From NCBI RefSeq assembly GCF_910594005.1, contig NC_057835.1:43238001-43302000 (forward strand): a stretch of DNA of 64,000 nucleotides, given 5' to 3'. The notes below the pieces were generated by a model. It did not search any database. It saw only the letters and a program-made list of their open reading frames with translations, and was not told where the DNA came from. Position 1 is the stretch's first letter. The number at the start of each line of letters is the position of its first letter. This DNA is from Cervus elaphus (Eukaryota; Chordata; Mammalia; Artiodactyla; Cervidae). Below are positions 23,158-35,361 of this stretch, in pieces. A program made the translations under genes and the position numbers.

Positions 23158-25222
23158 ACATGCACACAAAGTGAGATAATTATTTCACCAAAACTCAAGT
23201 CGGTTGGAGAGGTGGACAGCCCAGTGAAGTCATCCTATAACTCATATAGCCTTAGAGCATCTTCAGATTGTCATGGGAAGATGGGGAGGTCATCTTAATT
23301 CACTGAGAAATAATTCTAAGGATTAAGAAATCCATTTTGAAGGTCTCTGATTCAGTAGACAGCACACCTACACTTGGGAAGATGAATATGTTATAGTGCA
23401 GGCATCCTCTGTTTTAAAATGACAAACAAGCATGGATTTCTAAAATTATCCAAATCAAATAATATTTTACTACTATGTTTCATTTCAAAGAAGTTTTTGA
23501 TAGTCTTTTTTAAAATTAAAAAATTAGATTATTTCAAGATAAGTTTCTATGGATTTTCAAGTAATTGAGTTGTGTAAATCAGTGAACTTCTATTAACTAA
23601 TGCACCATTTGCTGAGTTCCAGATCGATGTTTTTCCTCATTGAGTTGCTACATTTAGATCATCTTCTGTATTATTAAATGCTTATTTGGAAGTACTGTTA
23701 TCTTATGGGATGATTATACTTCATCAAACTTATGTTTTTCAAAAAATAACCTCCTAAAATTTGCTATTAATTGTAACTTGCTATAAGGAGCAATTTTAAT
23801 GTGAAAGCAAGTAAGTGTCTATAAAGCCCAGCTTTATCATTTAATAAGAATTTTCTAAGGACTTTGAAAATTGCAGCAAATGGTAAAATGAATCAATGTT
23901 TTTAAAGATGATAATAGAATTTTTAGCATCACAGTATAATATCTGTATATGAGAAATTAACAGGCTTCTCCGACATCAGTTTTTGCGGCCATGGGCATCT
24001 TGTCTCTTTCCTCTCATCAATATTCTCCTAACGTGAGGAGCAAGGAGATGAGTGACCCAGAGGGAAAGAGGCGACCTGGTGAGCTCTTCAGTCCTTGGAG
24101 CACCTGTTATCCAAGGATTTCAAAGCACTTAATCCTATTTGATGGTCCTGTGAGTTAAGAAGTGTTTTACTACTTGGCTGCGAGCTTGTCATAGGTCTCC
24201 AGTACATTATTGGAAAATACAACCCCAGGGCTATTTTCCTGACTTCTGGGTCAATGTTCAGGTCAAGAGATGACACTTGAGCCTTGGCTGACAGGGGGAT
24301 TGGATGCTGATGTTTAACACCACTAGTAATTGATCTTGCTTCCTGTTTATCCATAAGTACAAAATCTGCAAAATTAAATATATCCCCACACTGCATGATC
24401 CCTGTGGGTAGATAATTATGAGCTTCTCCCAAGGAAATATGAAAAAATGCAATGATTTTGCTATGAACAATTGAAGTCAAAGTAAAGGATAGAATAACTA
24501 CAAAAGCCTAGTGATAAAATATAATTTGGAGGAACTACATTAAGCATAAACCACTTATGAGCTATTTATAGACTTTGACTTTGTAAAGGAACTTTGCATT
24601 TGATGATGTTTATTAGTGAATGGGAATTTATTTCCCTATATTCAATGAGCATTTCTTGGCAGGCAAACTGTGCACAAGCCACAATGAGCTTCAATGGAGT
24701 GCTTTCACATTCCCTTCCCACTGAGTTGAAAGCCTTCTTATATTCTCTCAAGTGTGTTTCTTTTCCCATGGAGGATGGCTTTGTTGAAAATTGCTTCCTC
24801 TTCTCTTGATTATTGAATCAGATATTATATTCATGTCTTCAATGCTTTATAGAATGTTGGTAAAAATGAAATATAATGAGTGGGATTCTTTATTTTATTT
24901 TGAAGGCTACATAAATTCAGCTCTAAAGAATTTAGTGGGATGAAGTCAGGATTGGAAGAGGGATGTTATTTAACTGAATTTCCCCTTTCTCTGCAGTGCT
25001 CCCTCCATGTCCTCCATCTACCATTATGATACTCTTCCTTTCCAGAGTTTTCTTTATGTGTCAATAGCCAGACTCAGCCTTCAGCACTCCCAAGTCTCTT
25101 TTGAATATAACCATTTGCTCCAACCGAAAGGACTCATGTACACTGAAGGTAATTTGCTGTAATTCTGTCAAACAATGTCTTATATACTAGATTTTTATTT
25201 TCATCCTTCTTTACTCACCATT
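23158..25222. other. unique DNA with a possible MIR-like element at 24100-24260
   Basis: 'ggatttcaaagcacttaatc' and 'caaccccagggctattttcc' suggest an eroded MIR-type SINE on the plus strand. A 130-codon minus-strand frame crosses it (24088-24480); it shows no domain, signal peptide or splice context, and I read it as chance. Confidence 0.35.
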
Positions 25223-25232
25223 AATATTAACT

Positions 25233-26973
25233 CAGCATGAAGAGATAAGAAAGCTTTCCTAAGTGATCAGCACAAAGAAATAGAGGAAAACAATAGAATG
25301 GAAAAGGCTAGAGATATCTACAAGAAAATTAAAGATACCAAGGGAACACTTCATACAAAGATGGGCACAATAAAGGACAGAAAAGTTATGAACCTAAAAG
25401 GCAGAGGATATTAAGAAGAGGCAGTAAGAATACATAGAAGAACCATACAAAAAAGATCTTAGTGATCAGATAACCATGATGGTGTGATCACTCACCTAGA
25501 GCCAGATATTCTGGAGTGCAAAGTCAAGGCTTAGGAAGCATCACTATGAACAAAGCTAGTGGGAGTGATGGAATTCCAGTTGAGCTATTTCAGATCCTAA
25601 AAGATGATGCTGTGAAATGCTGCATTCAATATGCCAGCAAATCTGGAAAACTTAGCAGAGGCTGTGGACTGGAAAAGGTCGGTTTTCAAACCAGTCCCTA
25701 AGAAAGACAATGCCAAAGAATGTTAAAACTATCACACAATTCCACTCATCTCACATGTTAGCAAAGTAATGCTCAAAGCTAGGCTTCAAGAGCACATGAC
25801 CTGAGAACTTCCAGGAGCTCAAACTGGAATTAGAAAAGGCAGAGGAACCAGAGAGCAAAGTGCCAACATTCGCTGAATCATAGAAAAAGCAAGAGTGTTC
25901 CAGAGGAACATCTACTCTGCTTCATTGACTATGCTAAGGCCTTTGACTGTGTAGATCACAACAAACTGTGGAAAATTCTGAAAAAGATGGGAATACCAGG
26001 AATATGCAGGTAAAGAAACAACAGAACTGGACATGGAACAACACACTGGTTCCAAATTGGGAAAGGAGTACATGAAGGCTGAATATTATCATCTTGCTTA
26101 TTTAACTTATATGCAGATTACATCATGCAAAATGCTGGACTGGATGAAGCAGAAGTTGGAATCAAGATTGCATGGAGAAATATCAATAACCTCAGATAAG
26201 CAGATGACACCACCCTTATGGCAGAAAGCGAAGAGAAACTAAGAGCCTCTTGATGAAAGTGAAAGAGGAGAGTGAAATAGCAGGCTTGAAACTCTTCATT
26301 TGGAAAACCAAGATCATGACTTCCAGTCCCATCACTTCATGGCAAATAGGTGGGGAAACAATGAAAACAGTGACAGCTTTTATTTTCTTGGGCTTCAAAA
26401 TCACTGAGGATGGTAACTGCAGCCATGAAATTAAAAGACACCTGCTCCTTGGAAGAAAAGCTATGACCAACCTAGAGAGCATATTTAAAACAGAGACATT
26501 ACCTTACCAACCATGATCCATCTAGTCAAAGCTATGGTTTTTTTCAGTAGTCATGTATGGATGTGAGAGTTGCACCATAAAGAAAGCTGAGTGCTGAAGA
26601 ATTGATGCTTTTGAACTGTGGTGTTGGGGAAGACTCTTGAGAGTCCCTGGGACAGCAAGGAGATCAAATCAGTGAACCCTAAAGGAAATCAGTCCTGAAT
26701 ATTTATTGGAAGGACTGATGCTGAAGCTGAAGCTCCAATACTTTGGCTACTTGATGTGAAGAGTTGTCTCATTGGAAAAGACCCTGATGTTAGGAAAGAT
26801 TGAAGGCAGGAAGAGAAGGGGATGACAGAGGATGAGATGGTTGGTTCACATCACCAACTCAATCGACATAAGTTTGAGCAAACTCTGGGAGTTAGTGATG
26901 GACAGCGAAGCCTGGCATGCTGCAGTCCATGGAGTTTCAGAGTCAGACATGACTGAGTGATTGAACTAAACTG
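25233..26973 (+). mobile_element. BovB LINE, 1.74 kb 5'-truncated copy with 10-bp TSD
   Basis: Flanked by 'aatattaact' at 25223-25232 and 26974-26983, so both ends are exact. The endonuclease part is gone; what remains is linker, reverse transcriptase and C-terminus. RT landmarks in order: 'NKASGSDGIP' near 25550, 'FIDYAKAFDCVDHNKL' near 25920, and the catalytic tyrosine-Ala-Asp-Asp motif, whose tyrosine codon is now a stop (taa, 26197-26199). The C-terminal basic stretch is near 26805-26840. Many frameshifts and a short deletion near 25660. A dead copy. Confidence 0.95.
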
Positions 26974-26983
26974 AATATTAACT

Positions 26984-27289
26984 TGGTCTTAGAATGTTGT
27001 CTAGCTACTAAAAAATTCAGAATGAAATTAAAGCACCCAAGATGAATATAAAAATGCATTGCCCTTTTCACACTTCAGTTTTAAATGTCAAAAGATAGAA
27101 AAAGTCCTTAACTTTTAATGTACTTCAGCTTTGCTACTTCATAGCTATACTGTATATCATAAAAATATGGACTAAATCTCATCACAGTTATGCTCTAATA
27201 TTTTTTCCTTTTGGGGTTGGCATACCCTAATCATTTCACCTTATCCATTCAAGAACAGTTGAGTATAGTTGTTGGGTCATAAACTCTGG
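26984..27289. other. unique DNA
   Basis: Nothing recognised between the BovB TSD and the MIR that follows. Confidence 0.4.
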
Positions 27290-27395
27290 AGCCAAGGTTT
27301 TTCATCTATAAAATGAAGATTGGGTTGCTGGGTTAAACGAGTTTATAAATATAGTACTTGGCACATAGTAACACTATGTAAGTGTTTTCTTCTGT
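27290..27395 (-). mobile_element. MIR fragment
   Basis: Antisense MIR 3' half: 'tttttcatctataaaatgaa' followed by 'agtacttggcacatagtaac'. Confidence 0.6.
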
Positions 27396-27656
27396 TGTAT
27401 TCATTCATTATCAAAGATTTATTGAGCTCTTACTATATGCCATAGTGGTGACTTTGTAATGCTAACAGCGTTAGGGGGCTGATAGTAATTCAATAACCAA
27501 GTAAATAGAATTTCAAATTGTGATAAACATGTCAAATAAAAATGCAAGGAAGTAAGAAATACAGTTGATAAAAATAAGACTGAAAAATAGGGAAATTTGA
27601 TTTATTTTAGAGGCAATGCTAAGTCTTCACTGAAAAAGAAACATTTGAACTGAGAT
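27396..27656 (-). mobile_element. L2 LINE 3' end
   Basis: Antisense L2 terminus: 'attcattcattatcaaagat', 'ttattgagctcttactatat', then 'aatttcaaattgtgataaac' and 'aacatttgaactgagatcga'. Abuts the MIR; the two share related 3' ends. Confidence 0.65.
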
Positions 27657-27667
27657 CGAAAGTGGCA

Positions 27668-27880
27668 GTCCCCAACTTTTTAGGCATCAGGGACTGGTTT
27701 CATGAAAGACAGTTTTTCCATTGACTGCAGTGGGGGATGGTTTGGGGATGATTTAAGCACATAACATTTATTGTTCACTTTATTTCTATTATTTTTGCAT
27801 CAGCTCTACCTCAGGTCATCAGGCCTTAGATCCCGGAGGCTGAGGTTCTCTGTTATAAGAGTTCGTCTGTTTAGGAGTGG
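27668..27880 (+). mobile_element. hAT-type DNA transposon fragment
   Basis: 'gtccccaactttttaggcat', 'cagggactggtttcatgaaa', 'gggatgatttaagcacataa' and 'catcaggccttagatcccgg' match a hAT element (probably Zaphod/Tip100 group) whose termini begin with a 'ggtccccaac' motif. The name is from memory and uncertain; the DNA-transposon assignment is firmer. Confidence 0.55.
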
Positions 27881-28448
27881 GAACAGTGTTCTAAGAAGAC
27901 AACTTGCCAAAGTTAGAGGAGTTGAAAGTTATTGATGATGAAGATTTGAAGGAATTGAGATGCCACATTTTGGGATGAGTTGTTCATGTGGCTTTTCAAA
28001 TCTCTTAAGAGTGATGGCAGAAATTGTTATGAATAAAGAAATTGTTAAGTGCCAGGATTTCAACAAATGTGATGACTGGGTGGTGGTGTGCAGAGAAGAG
28101 ATAGGAGGTGTGGTGAATGGGGTCTTGACAGATGTCATTGTGAGTGTAATAGAGTAAAATAGAATGAGCTTCAAAACAACAAAGTTTTCTTATATAGCAT
28201 AAGGGAATGATTGTCTAGAGATATTGATATGAACAGTTCACGAAGGAAAAACAATTTTGTATTCTCTTTCAAAGAAAGTATGTTTTTCACGGTTTTCACA
28301 TAATTTGTCATTAAAATATATTCTTTTGATTTTCACATAATTAAAAGTGGAATGTCAGTTTTGGCTTAGGGCCTATAATGTCCTTTCAAAACTTGCCTGC
28401 TTTTGGAAATTTCAGAACTATTTCAAGAGTTTTGTTTTTTGCATAAAC

Positions 28449-28490
28449 ATATATATATATGTGTTTATGTACACACACAGACACACATTT
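28449..28490. repeat. AT/AC-rich simple repeat
   Basis: An (AT)n run passes into 'gtgtttatgt' and an imperfect (AC)n run. Confidence 0.8.
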
Positions 28491-28854
28491 CTTTTCTGTG
28501 GAATGAAATGTAGAAATTGTAGGTAGAAACACCATCATATAACTTATCAAGTGCTACCAGATATTTGATAGTATATTGATAGAATGTAAGCATTTAAAGA
28601 TTATGAAAATATGTTAAACTAGGTTTCCTAGAATATTTAAAAAATGCAGAAGAAGGATGTACTGAACTAAGTGTGTGTTACAGTAGTTTCGTACAACTTT
28701 ATCCATGCTTATACATTAGAAAGGTGGTTTAATCACCCATAAGAAATTACCAGCTTCTCTGTTCGTGAAGCATGACATTTCAATTGCACAGCCAATAAGA
28801 GAATTACATGAAGAGACTGAAATGATTCACTGTACGGAAAGCATCAAGACCAAG

Positions 28855-28868
28855 GTTACCATGGTGAG
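28855..28868 (+). promoter_or_regulatory. partial X-box-like palindrome
   Basis: 'gttaccatggtgag' has a perfect left half-site (GTTACC) and a right half one or two bases off the RFX consensus. It lies in the CpG-containing patch of the repeat-poor stretch. Weak as a standalone call. Confidence 0.2.
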
Positions 28869-31022
28869 CTGCCTTTCCGCACACCCAAGGTCAAGAGAGA
28901 GTGACCCATTACTCGGCAACCTTCAGTTGTAACCCAGTATGCAATTGCTCTTACAACTGTTGAGTTGGTTTCCTTCTTAAATAATGAAGATGACAGTACT
29001 GGACCTGTTACCATTATTTACCTATGTTAAATGTGAATTTGCAATCTATAAACTGATATTGTTGTTAAGATTATTATTAGAAGAACATTGGTGTTTTTTA
29101 GGGCTTTGTCACATGCAATTGTGTACTGTAATCTTTTCCTGAAAATATGAGTAAGTTACAAATGTTTGCACGTCTTAAATGTAACTTGAAAGAGACTCCA
29201 GTTATATTGTAGTTTTTAATGTTTAACTAGACTCATCTTGATTGTAAACCCTATGTCTACTCCATTGGAAAGGAAAGCAAGAAAGAGTGTAAATAGTGTA
29301 CACATATTACAAAATATTGTTATGTATAATTAACACTTTAAAATATGCCCCAAATTCTGGGAAGTTCATGTATTGCTTTTTTTCAGATATGTTTTGTTGA
29401 TGCATAAAAAGAAGACTGTACTAATAAATGTCTCTTGAATTACACATGGTGTAAGAAAATGAAAGCCTTTGGGTTATGAATCTTAGATTTAAAGAGGCAG
29501 TCATCAAATATTTAAGATGAAAATGCAGTAACACATGCTTGCTGTCATGTGCAAGTTTGGTGAATGTTATGACAAGGTTTTTAAAACATTCATAGTTGGA
29601 GTATTTTTATGAAAATATTCATTAATTCAAACAGACATTCATATCTGGCAACCTGCATTTTAATCGTGATTTCTGGCTTGCATGAGAAAATTGGTAAAGC
29701 CATGAAAGAATGGGTGAAATATATAGCAATCTTCTTTAAATTATACATTATAAGGCATACATATCTGTATGTTGTCATATTATGCATTAAATTTAACACA
29801 TAAATCAGAGTGTTATAATTCTATGTCGCCAAAAGGCACAAAATATGACAAACAAGAATAGGCATGTAGATATTATCATATTCAATAATTCAATGAGCAT
29901 TTGTTTTATGTAAATTAACTTTCTGTTAATAAAAATTATAATCATTTATTACATCATTTCCCTATGACAATTAAAAAATGTCTTTTTTTTCTAGAAAATC
30001 ATTACAAAATGTGAATAATGCATTTGTTTAATATCTATATAAACAAGATCTTACCATCAGAGTACTGTGGAAATGAAAGCATTATTGATTTCTGTAATAA
30101 TTTTATAATATTGCTATACTGCAACACTGAAGCTACTAATCTCATTTCTGTGGAGAACTCCATGCATTTAAAGCAGTTTTTAAACTTTTGAAAGTAAATA
30201 ATCTTAGTTTTTGTAAAACCTGTTAATGTGCAATTTGTTGAAAATATACTTTTGGAAGTAAACAGAACGTACTTGTGAACAAACTTAGCACAACAGTTGA
30301 GTTCCTCTTTTCAGTACTGTATTCTCATACAATTTAAAATAGCATTGAAACTCTTGATTCCTGTATGTAACTTTCCCTAAATCAGTGGGAGTCACATTGG
30401 GCAGAAAGGATTTAATAAACTGCCAAATGGCTGACATAAGGAAGCCATAAGATTATCACTTTAAATGATAACAAATTATAATATCATAAAAAGGTCACTG
30501 CTCATAATGATGTGGCCTTCTCTAAAGGAAGGTATACGTCTTGTCACTTTTGCTACATCATCGTATTTTAATGGCTTATTTACACCATACTACTATATAC
30601 ATGCAACTTTATCATCTGGGGCAAACTACAGTTTCTGCTTGAGCCTTGTATGGATTCATTTTAAAAAGTAGGCATGTCTTTTAGAAACTTAAAGCTTTAG
30701 AATATTGTTCTGGAAGGATATGCTATAAACTTTTCAACCTAGTTTAAACAAACTACAATTTACCCTTCAAAGAAAGCTAATAAAATTTGTTTACAGAAAA
30801 ATGAAGGAAATTGTACATAAACTTTAGCTAGCAAGCTTAAGAATCATAAGTAAAGAGCATTTAATAAGCACTAATTAGATATATGTGTTCTACATTAGCA
30901 GTGGGAATTCCATAAAACTAGTAGGTTGAACCACATGGGATTCCTAACATTTGAAAGGTTTTTGGTTCAAAGAATGGTAGTTTCATATGGTCCAAAATAA
31001 CAGGCAATATGTGCTCATTATC

Positions 31023-31239
31023 GGGGCTTCACTGATGGCTCGGCGGTAAAGAATCCACCTGTCAATGCAGAAGACTCTGGTTTAATCCCTGGGTTGGGAA
31101 GATCCTCTGGAAAAGGAAATGGCAACCCATTCCAGAATTCTTGCCTGGGAAATCCCGTAGACAGAGGAGCCTGGCGGGCTACCGTCCATGGAGTTGCTAA
31201 AGAATTGGACATGACTTAGTGACTAAACAATAACAAGCA
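31023..31239 (+). mobile_element. Bov-tA SINE with 9-bp TSD
   Basis: Complete copy ('ggggcttcactgatggctcg' to 'gacatgacttagtgactaaa'), flanked by 'ctcattatc' at 31014-31022 and 31240-31248. Confidence 0.95.
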
Positions 31240-31364
31240 CTCATTATCATATAAAATTCTTTATTGAATACACTCTACCTTTTACACACTAATAAATGTA
31301 CTAATGGATGGTTTGTGCAACTAACTAGTTCTTAAGGAAGAAACTTCATGATGTACTAGAAGGA

Positions 31365-31465
31365 GAACTCAACTAGGAATTTATATTCTGGCTATGCCTC
31401 TACCACTCAATTGGCCACATAATTTTTAAGTCTTGGTTTTCTTATTCATGTTATGGAGATTCCAT
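31365..31465 (-). mobile_element. MIR fragment, weak
   Basis: Antisense MIR-like order: 'ttctggctatgcctctacca', then 'taagtcttggttttcttatt' near 31428. Confidence 0.4.
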
Positions 31466-31779
31466 ATAGACTGCTACAGGTCACAAGGAACAGAAACATA
31501 GCCAAGAGAGTTCAAACATAGGGGCTGCTTAACCTCAGAGAAAAAGAAGTCTGGAAAAGCTTCACAGTTGCTTCAAAAATCCAAGAATGTCATTAAAATA
31601 TTAAATCTTTTGGTCTTTCATTGAATGACTGAGAGTTTTGTACTCAGGATCCCCTGCTCCTAGTTGCCAGGTGGTTATAGCAGCATGATTTCTTTGCACA
31701 GCAATGTCCAAAGGGCACATATCTGTACATTTTGTGACTTTTTATAAGTGCAAAGAATCTTTTCTAGAAGACTCTGCCT

Positions 31780-31823
31780 CAGTTCAGTTCAGTTCAGTCG
31801 CTCAGTCGTGTCCAACTCTTTGC
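31780..31823 (-). mobile_element. 44-bp BovB 3' stub with 11-bp TSD
   Basis: Only the terminal 44 bp of BovB, antisense (three 'cagtt' units, then 'cagtcgctcagtcgtgtcca' and 'actctttgc'). It is flanked by perfect direct repeats 'agactctgcct' at 31769-31779 and 31824-31834. The TSD proves that this tiny piece is a complete, extremely 5'-truncated insertion rather than a deletion remnant. Confidence 0.92.
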
Positions 31824-31834
31824 AGACTCTGCCT

Positions 31835-32334
31835 ACATCACCTCAAATCTTATTGTCCAGAATTGTATTGTGTGCCTATATCTAAACCAAACACAGGAGG
31901 AAAATAACATCTTTGTTTCGGACAACTTCTTTGAGTTCATGGATTTAAAGATGACAATTCCTATAAAAACATAGGAAAAATTGAAAATTAAAGATGTTAT
32001 ATTTAACTATTCTTCCACAATCTGTAACAGAGTACTAACAAAATTGGATACATAAAAGTGAAATGATAAAGAAATAATTTATGTATAAATATGTATGATA
32101 GATAAATGTGGTTATTTAAAAATACAGTTATTAATCATGGTGAATAAAGAGCTGCATAATTTGTACATGATGAAATGAGAATGTGGGGAAACTTTAAATT
32201 AATGAGTAAGATATTTAGGAGAATAGCAAGATTTCAAGAACATTCAACTAAGTGCTGAATTTTCCACAATTTTAAGAACTTTTTTAAAAGTTCTTTAATA
32301 AAACTTGAGTTAAATAAATGCCTAATAGTAAACT
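31835..32334. other. unique AT-rich DNA
   Basis: No feature recognised. Confidence 0.4.
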
Positions 32335-32345
32335 TAAAACTCACT

Positions 32346-32624
32346 GCTGCTGCTGCTGCTACTAAGTTGCTTCAGTCATGTCCGACTCTGTGCGATCCCA
32401 TAGACGGAAGCCCACGAGGCTCCCCCATCCCTGGGATTCTCCAGGCAAGAACACTGGAGTGGGTTGCCATTTCCTTCTCCAATGCATGAAAGTGAAAAGT
32501 GAAAGTGAAGTCACTCAGTCCTGTCTGACTCTTAGTGACCCCATGGACTTCAGCCTACCAGGCTCCTCCGTCCATGGGATTTTCCAGGCAAGAGTACTGG
32601 AGTGGGGTGCCATTGCCTTCTCTG
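32346..32624 (+). mobile_element. BOV-A2 dimeric SINE with 11-bp TSD
   Basis: Starts in a (GCT)n head. First monomer from 'aagttgcttcagtcatgtcc' to 'ggagtgggttgccatttcct', linker 'gaaagtgaaaagtgaaagtg' type, second monomer to 'ggggtgccattgccttctc'. Flanked by 'taaaactcact' at 32335-32345 and 32625-32635. Low divergence between the copy and the familiar sequence suggests a young, bovid-lineage insertion that may be polymorphic. Confidence 0.95.
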
Positions 32625-32635
32625 TAAAACTCACT

Positions 32636-32957
32636 AGATTTACTGAATTTTGCTTTAAAAAACTAATCTCTATGGAAGTCTAAATGATAACTACCCTGAA
32701 GAAGATACTATGAAAATACAACTGAACTTTTGATATTTATTTCCAATGGATTTAGAGAAAAGATTCTGTGAACTCTGTGGAAATGTTCTTCTGAATTACA
32801 CAAAAAAACACTGAAATGCAAATATATAAAATATTTAAGAATAGCATATTTAATATTTTAGGTTGTACCAGGGCAAATGAAAAGCATGAGAAACAAAAAT
32901 AATAAAATTGCATTAGTATTATTATTAAAGTTACAGCTTTATATAAATTTGCTTTAG
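32636..32957. other. unique AT-rich DNA
   Basis: Nothing recognised between the BOV-A2 and the L1 that follows. Confidence 0.4.
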
Positions 32958-33120
32958 AAAATGGAATGATAGATCAGCCAAGATGGCAGAGTAGTCAGTC
33001 CCTTGAGCTCACTTTCTCTCAGGAGCACACCAAAATCACAACTATCTACAGAACAAACACCTATGAGCAAGACCAAAACCTACTGGGAAAGGTCTTCTAC
33101 AACTAGAGACAAAAGGATGG

Positions 33121-33312
33121 ATATGAAAGTCGCTCAGTCATGTCCGAATCTTTGCAACCCTGTGGACTATACAGTTCATGGAATTTTCCAGGCCAGAATA
33201 TTGGAGTGGGTATCTGTTCCCTTCTCCAGGGAATCTTCCCAATCCAGGGATCAAACCCAGGTCTCTCACATTGCAGGCGTATTCTTTACCAACTGAGCCA
33301 CAAGGGAAGCCC
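33121..33312 (-). mobile_element. Bov-tA SINE in L1 5' UTR
   Basis: Antisense copy ('agtcgctcagtcatgtccga' to 'tgagccacaagggaagccc'). An imperfect ~16-bp TSD starting 'agagac' lies at 33105-33120 and 33313-33328. Confidence 0.92.
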
Positions 33313-33742
33313 AGAGACACAAAGAAGGAACCAAAATGAAATGTAGAAGGGGTGGACTCACAATATAATCAAATTCCATACCCTGACATGGGAGACCCAC
33401 AAACTAGAGAATACTTATATTTCGGGGTTTCCCACAGGAGTGAGAGTTCTTGACACTGAGCAGGGCCCTGTGGAACTCCTGAGCATGGAGGCCTTTTTGT
33501 CTCCCATTTCTTATAGTTAAGACTCCAGCCTTATGACCTTCTCTCAGTTCCAAATGGCAGAACAGTTGATAATTAAAGGAGAAATGGCAAGGAAATCACT
33601 TGTGGCAAGATTGAAGGACCAGAGATCATCAAGATTAGTAGATGGATCACTTAAGATCCTGCACACACCGTAACTTTATCAGCAACTCCACCCATTGGAA
33701 ACTTTGCTGAAGGAAGAATATGAAACTATTATTCCCTTGATC

Positions 33743-35361
33743 TGTATGGACCTAACTGGAGCAGAAGATATTAAGAAGAGGTGGCAAGAATACACAGAAG
33801 AGGTCTTAATACCCAGATAACCACAATGGTGTGATCACTCACCTAGAACCAGACATCCTGGAGTATGAAGTCAAGTGGGCCTTAGGAAGCATCACTGTGA
33901 ACAAAGCTAGTGGAGGTGATGGAATTCCAGCTGGGATGTTTCAAATCCTAAAAGATGATGCTGTGAAAGTGCCACACTCAATATGCCAGCAAATTTGGAC
34001 TGGAAAAGGCTGGTTTTCATTCCAATCCCAAAGAAGAACAATGCCAAAGAATACTCAAACTACCACACAATTCACCTATTTCATGTGATAGCAAGGTCAT
34101 GCTCAAAATCCTCCAAGTTAGGCTTCAACAGTAAATGAACAAGAACTTCCAGATGTACAAGCTGTATTTAGAAAAGGCAGAGGAACCAGAGATCAAATTG
34201 CCAACATTCATTGGATCATAGAAAAAGAAAGAGAATTCCTGAAAAACATCTACTTCTGTCTCATTGACTGTACTGAAGCCATTGTGTGGATCACAACAAA
34301 CTGTGGATATTTCTTAAAGAGATGGGACTACCAGGCCACTTACCTGTCTCTTGAGAAACCTGTATGAAGGTCAAGAAGCAACAGTTAGAAAGGGACATGG
34401 GACAGCAGACTGGTTCCAAATTGGGAAATGAGTATGTCAAGGCTATATATTGCCATCCTGCTTATTTAACTTATATGCAGAGTGCATCACTAAAAATGCC
34501 AAGATAGATGAAATACAAGCTGAAATCAAGGTTGTTGGGAGAAATGTCAATAACCTCAGATATGCAGGTGACACCATCCTTATGGCAGAAAGTGAAGAAG
34601 AACTAAAGAGCCTCTTGATGAAGGTGAAAAAGGAAAGTAAAAAAAAAAAAAAAAAAAACAACAAACTGGCTTAAAACTCAATATTAAAAAAAACAAGATC
34701 ATGCCTTCTGGTCCCATCACTTCATGGAAAATAGATGGGAAAACAATGGAAACAGTGACAGACTTTATTTTCTTGGGCTCCAAAATCACTGAGGATGGTG
34801 ACTGTAGCCATGAAATTAAAAGACGTTTGCTCCTTGGAAGAAAAGCTGTGACAAACCTAGACAGCATATTAAAAAGCAGAGACATTATTTTGCCAATAAA
34901 GTTCCATATAGTCAAAGCTATAGTTTTTCCAGTAGTCATGTATGGATGTGAGATTTGGACTACTAAGTAAGCTGAGTACCAAAGAAATGATGCTTTTGAA
35001 CTGTGGTGTTGGAGAAGACTTTGGAGAGCCCCTTGGACTGCAAGGAGATCAAATCAGTGAATCCTAAAGGAAATCAGTCCTGAATATTCATTGGAAGGAC
35101 TGATGCTGAAGCTGAAGCTCCAGTACTCTGGCCACCTGATGTGAAGAGCCAACTCATTAGAAAAGACTCAGATGCTAGGAAGGATAGAAGGCAGGAGGAG
35201 AAGGGAATGACGGGGGATGAGATGGTTGGATGGCATCACCAACTTAATGGACGTGAATTTGAACAAGCTCTGAGAGATGCTGAAGGACAGGCAAGCCTGG
35301 AGTGCTGCAGTCCATGCTGTCACAAAGAGTAGAACATGACTGATAGACTGAACAACAAGTG
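33743..35361 (+). mobile_element. BovB LINE, 1.6 kb copy inside the LTR
   Basis: Flanked by 'ccttgatc' at 33735-33742 and 35362-35369. Retains the reverse transcriptase and C-terminal regions: 'NKASGGDGIP' near 33900, 'FNLYAECI' near 34465, then the catalytic motif at 34561-34572 mutated from Tyr-Ala-Asp-Asp to Tyr-Ala-Gly-Asp. 34701-34970 still reads 'GPITSWKIDGKTMETVTDFI' onward without a stop. Several frameshifts and a 20-bp A run at 34639-34658 break the frame. Confidence 0.93.
34639..34658. repeat. A20 run inside BovB
   Basis: Twenty consecutive A residues where BovB normally has a short A-rich 'gtgaaaaagttgg' segment. Expanded microsatellite within the decayed RT frame. Confidence 0.95.

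Larger units (their letters stand above)
27881..31013. other. 3.1 kb repeat-poor stretch
   Basis: No SINE, BovB, L1 or LTR recognised over three kilobases. No exon-like frame: the longest frames are ~80 codons and low complexity. A small CpG-containing patch lies at 28770-28940. Confidence 0.45.

Noticed and set aside
22966..23298. 110-codon frame beginning 'MVKNPLANTG'
   Set aside because: It is a translated Bov-tA SINE, a common false gene call in ruminant genomes.
24088..24480. 130-codon minus-strand open frame
   Set aside because: No domain, no signal or membrane pattern, no splice context, and it overlaps a probable MIR-like fossil. A frame of this length is expected by chance in 64 kb.
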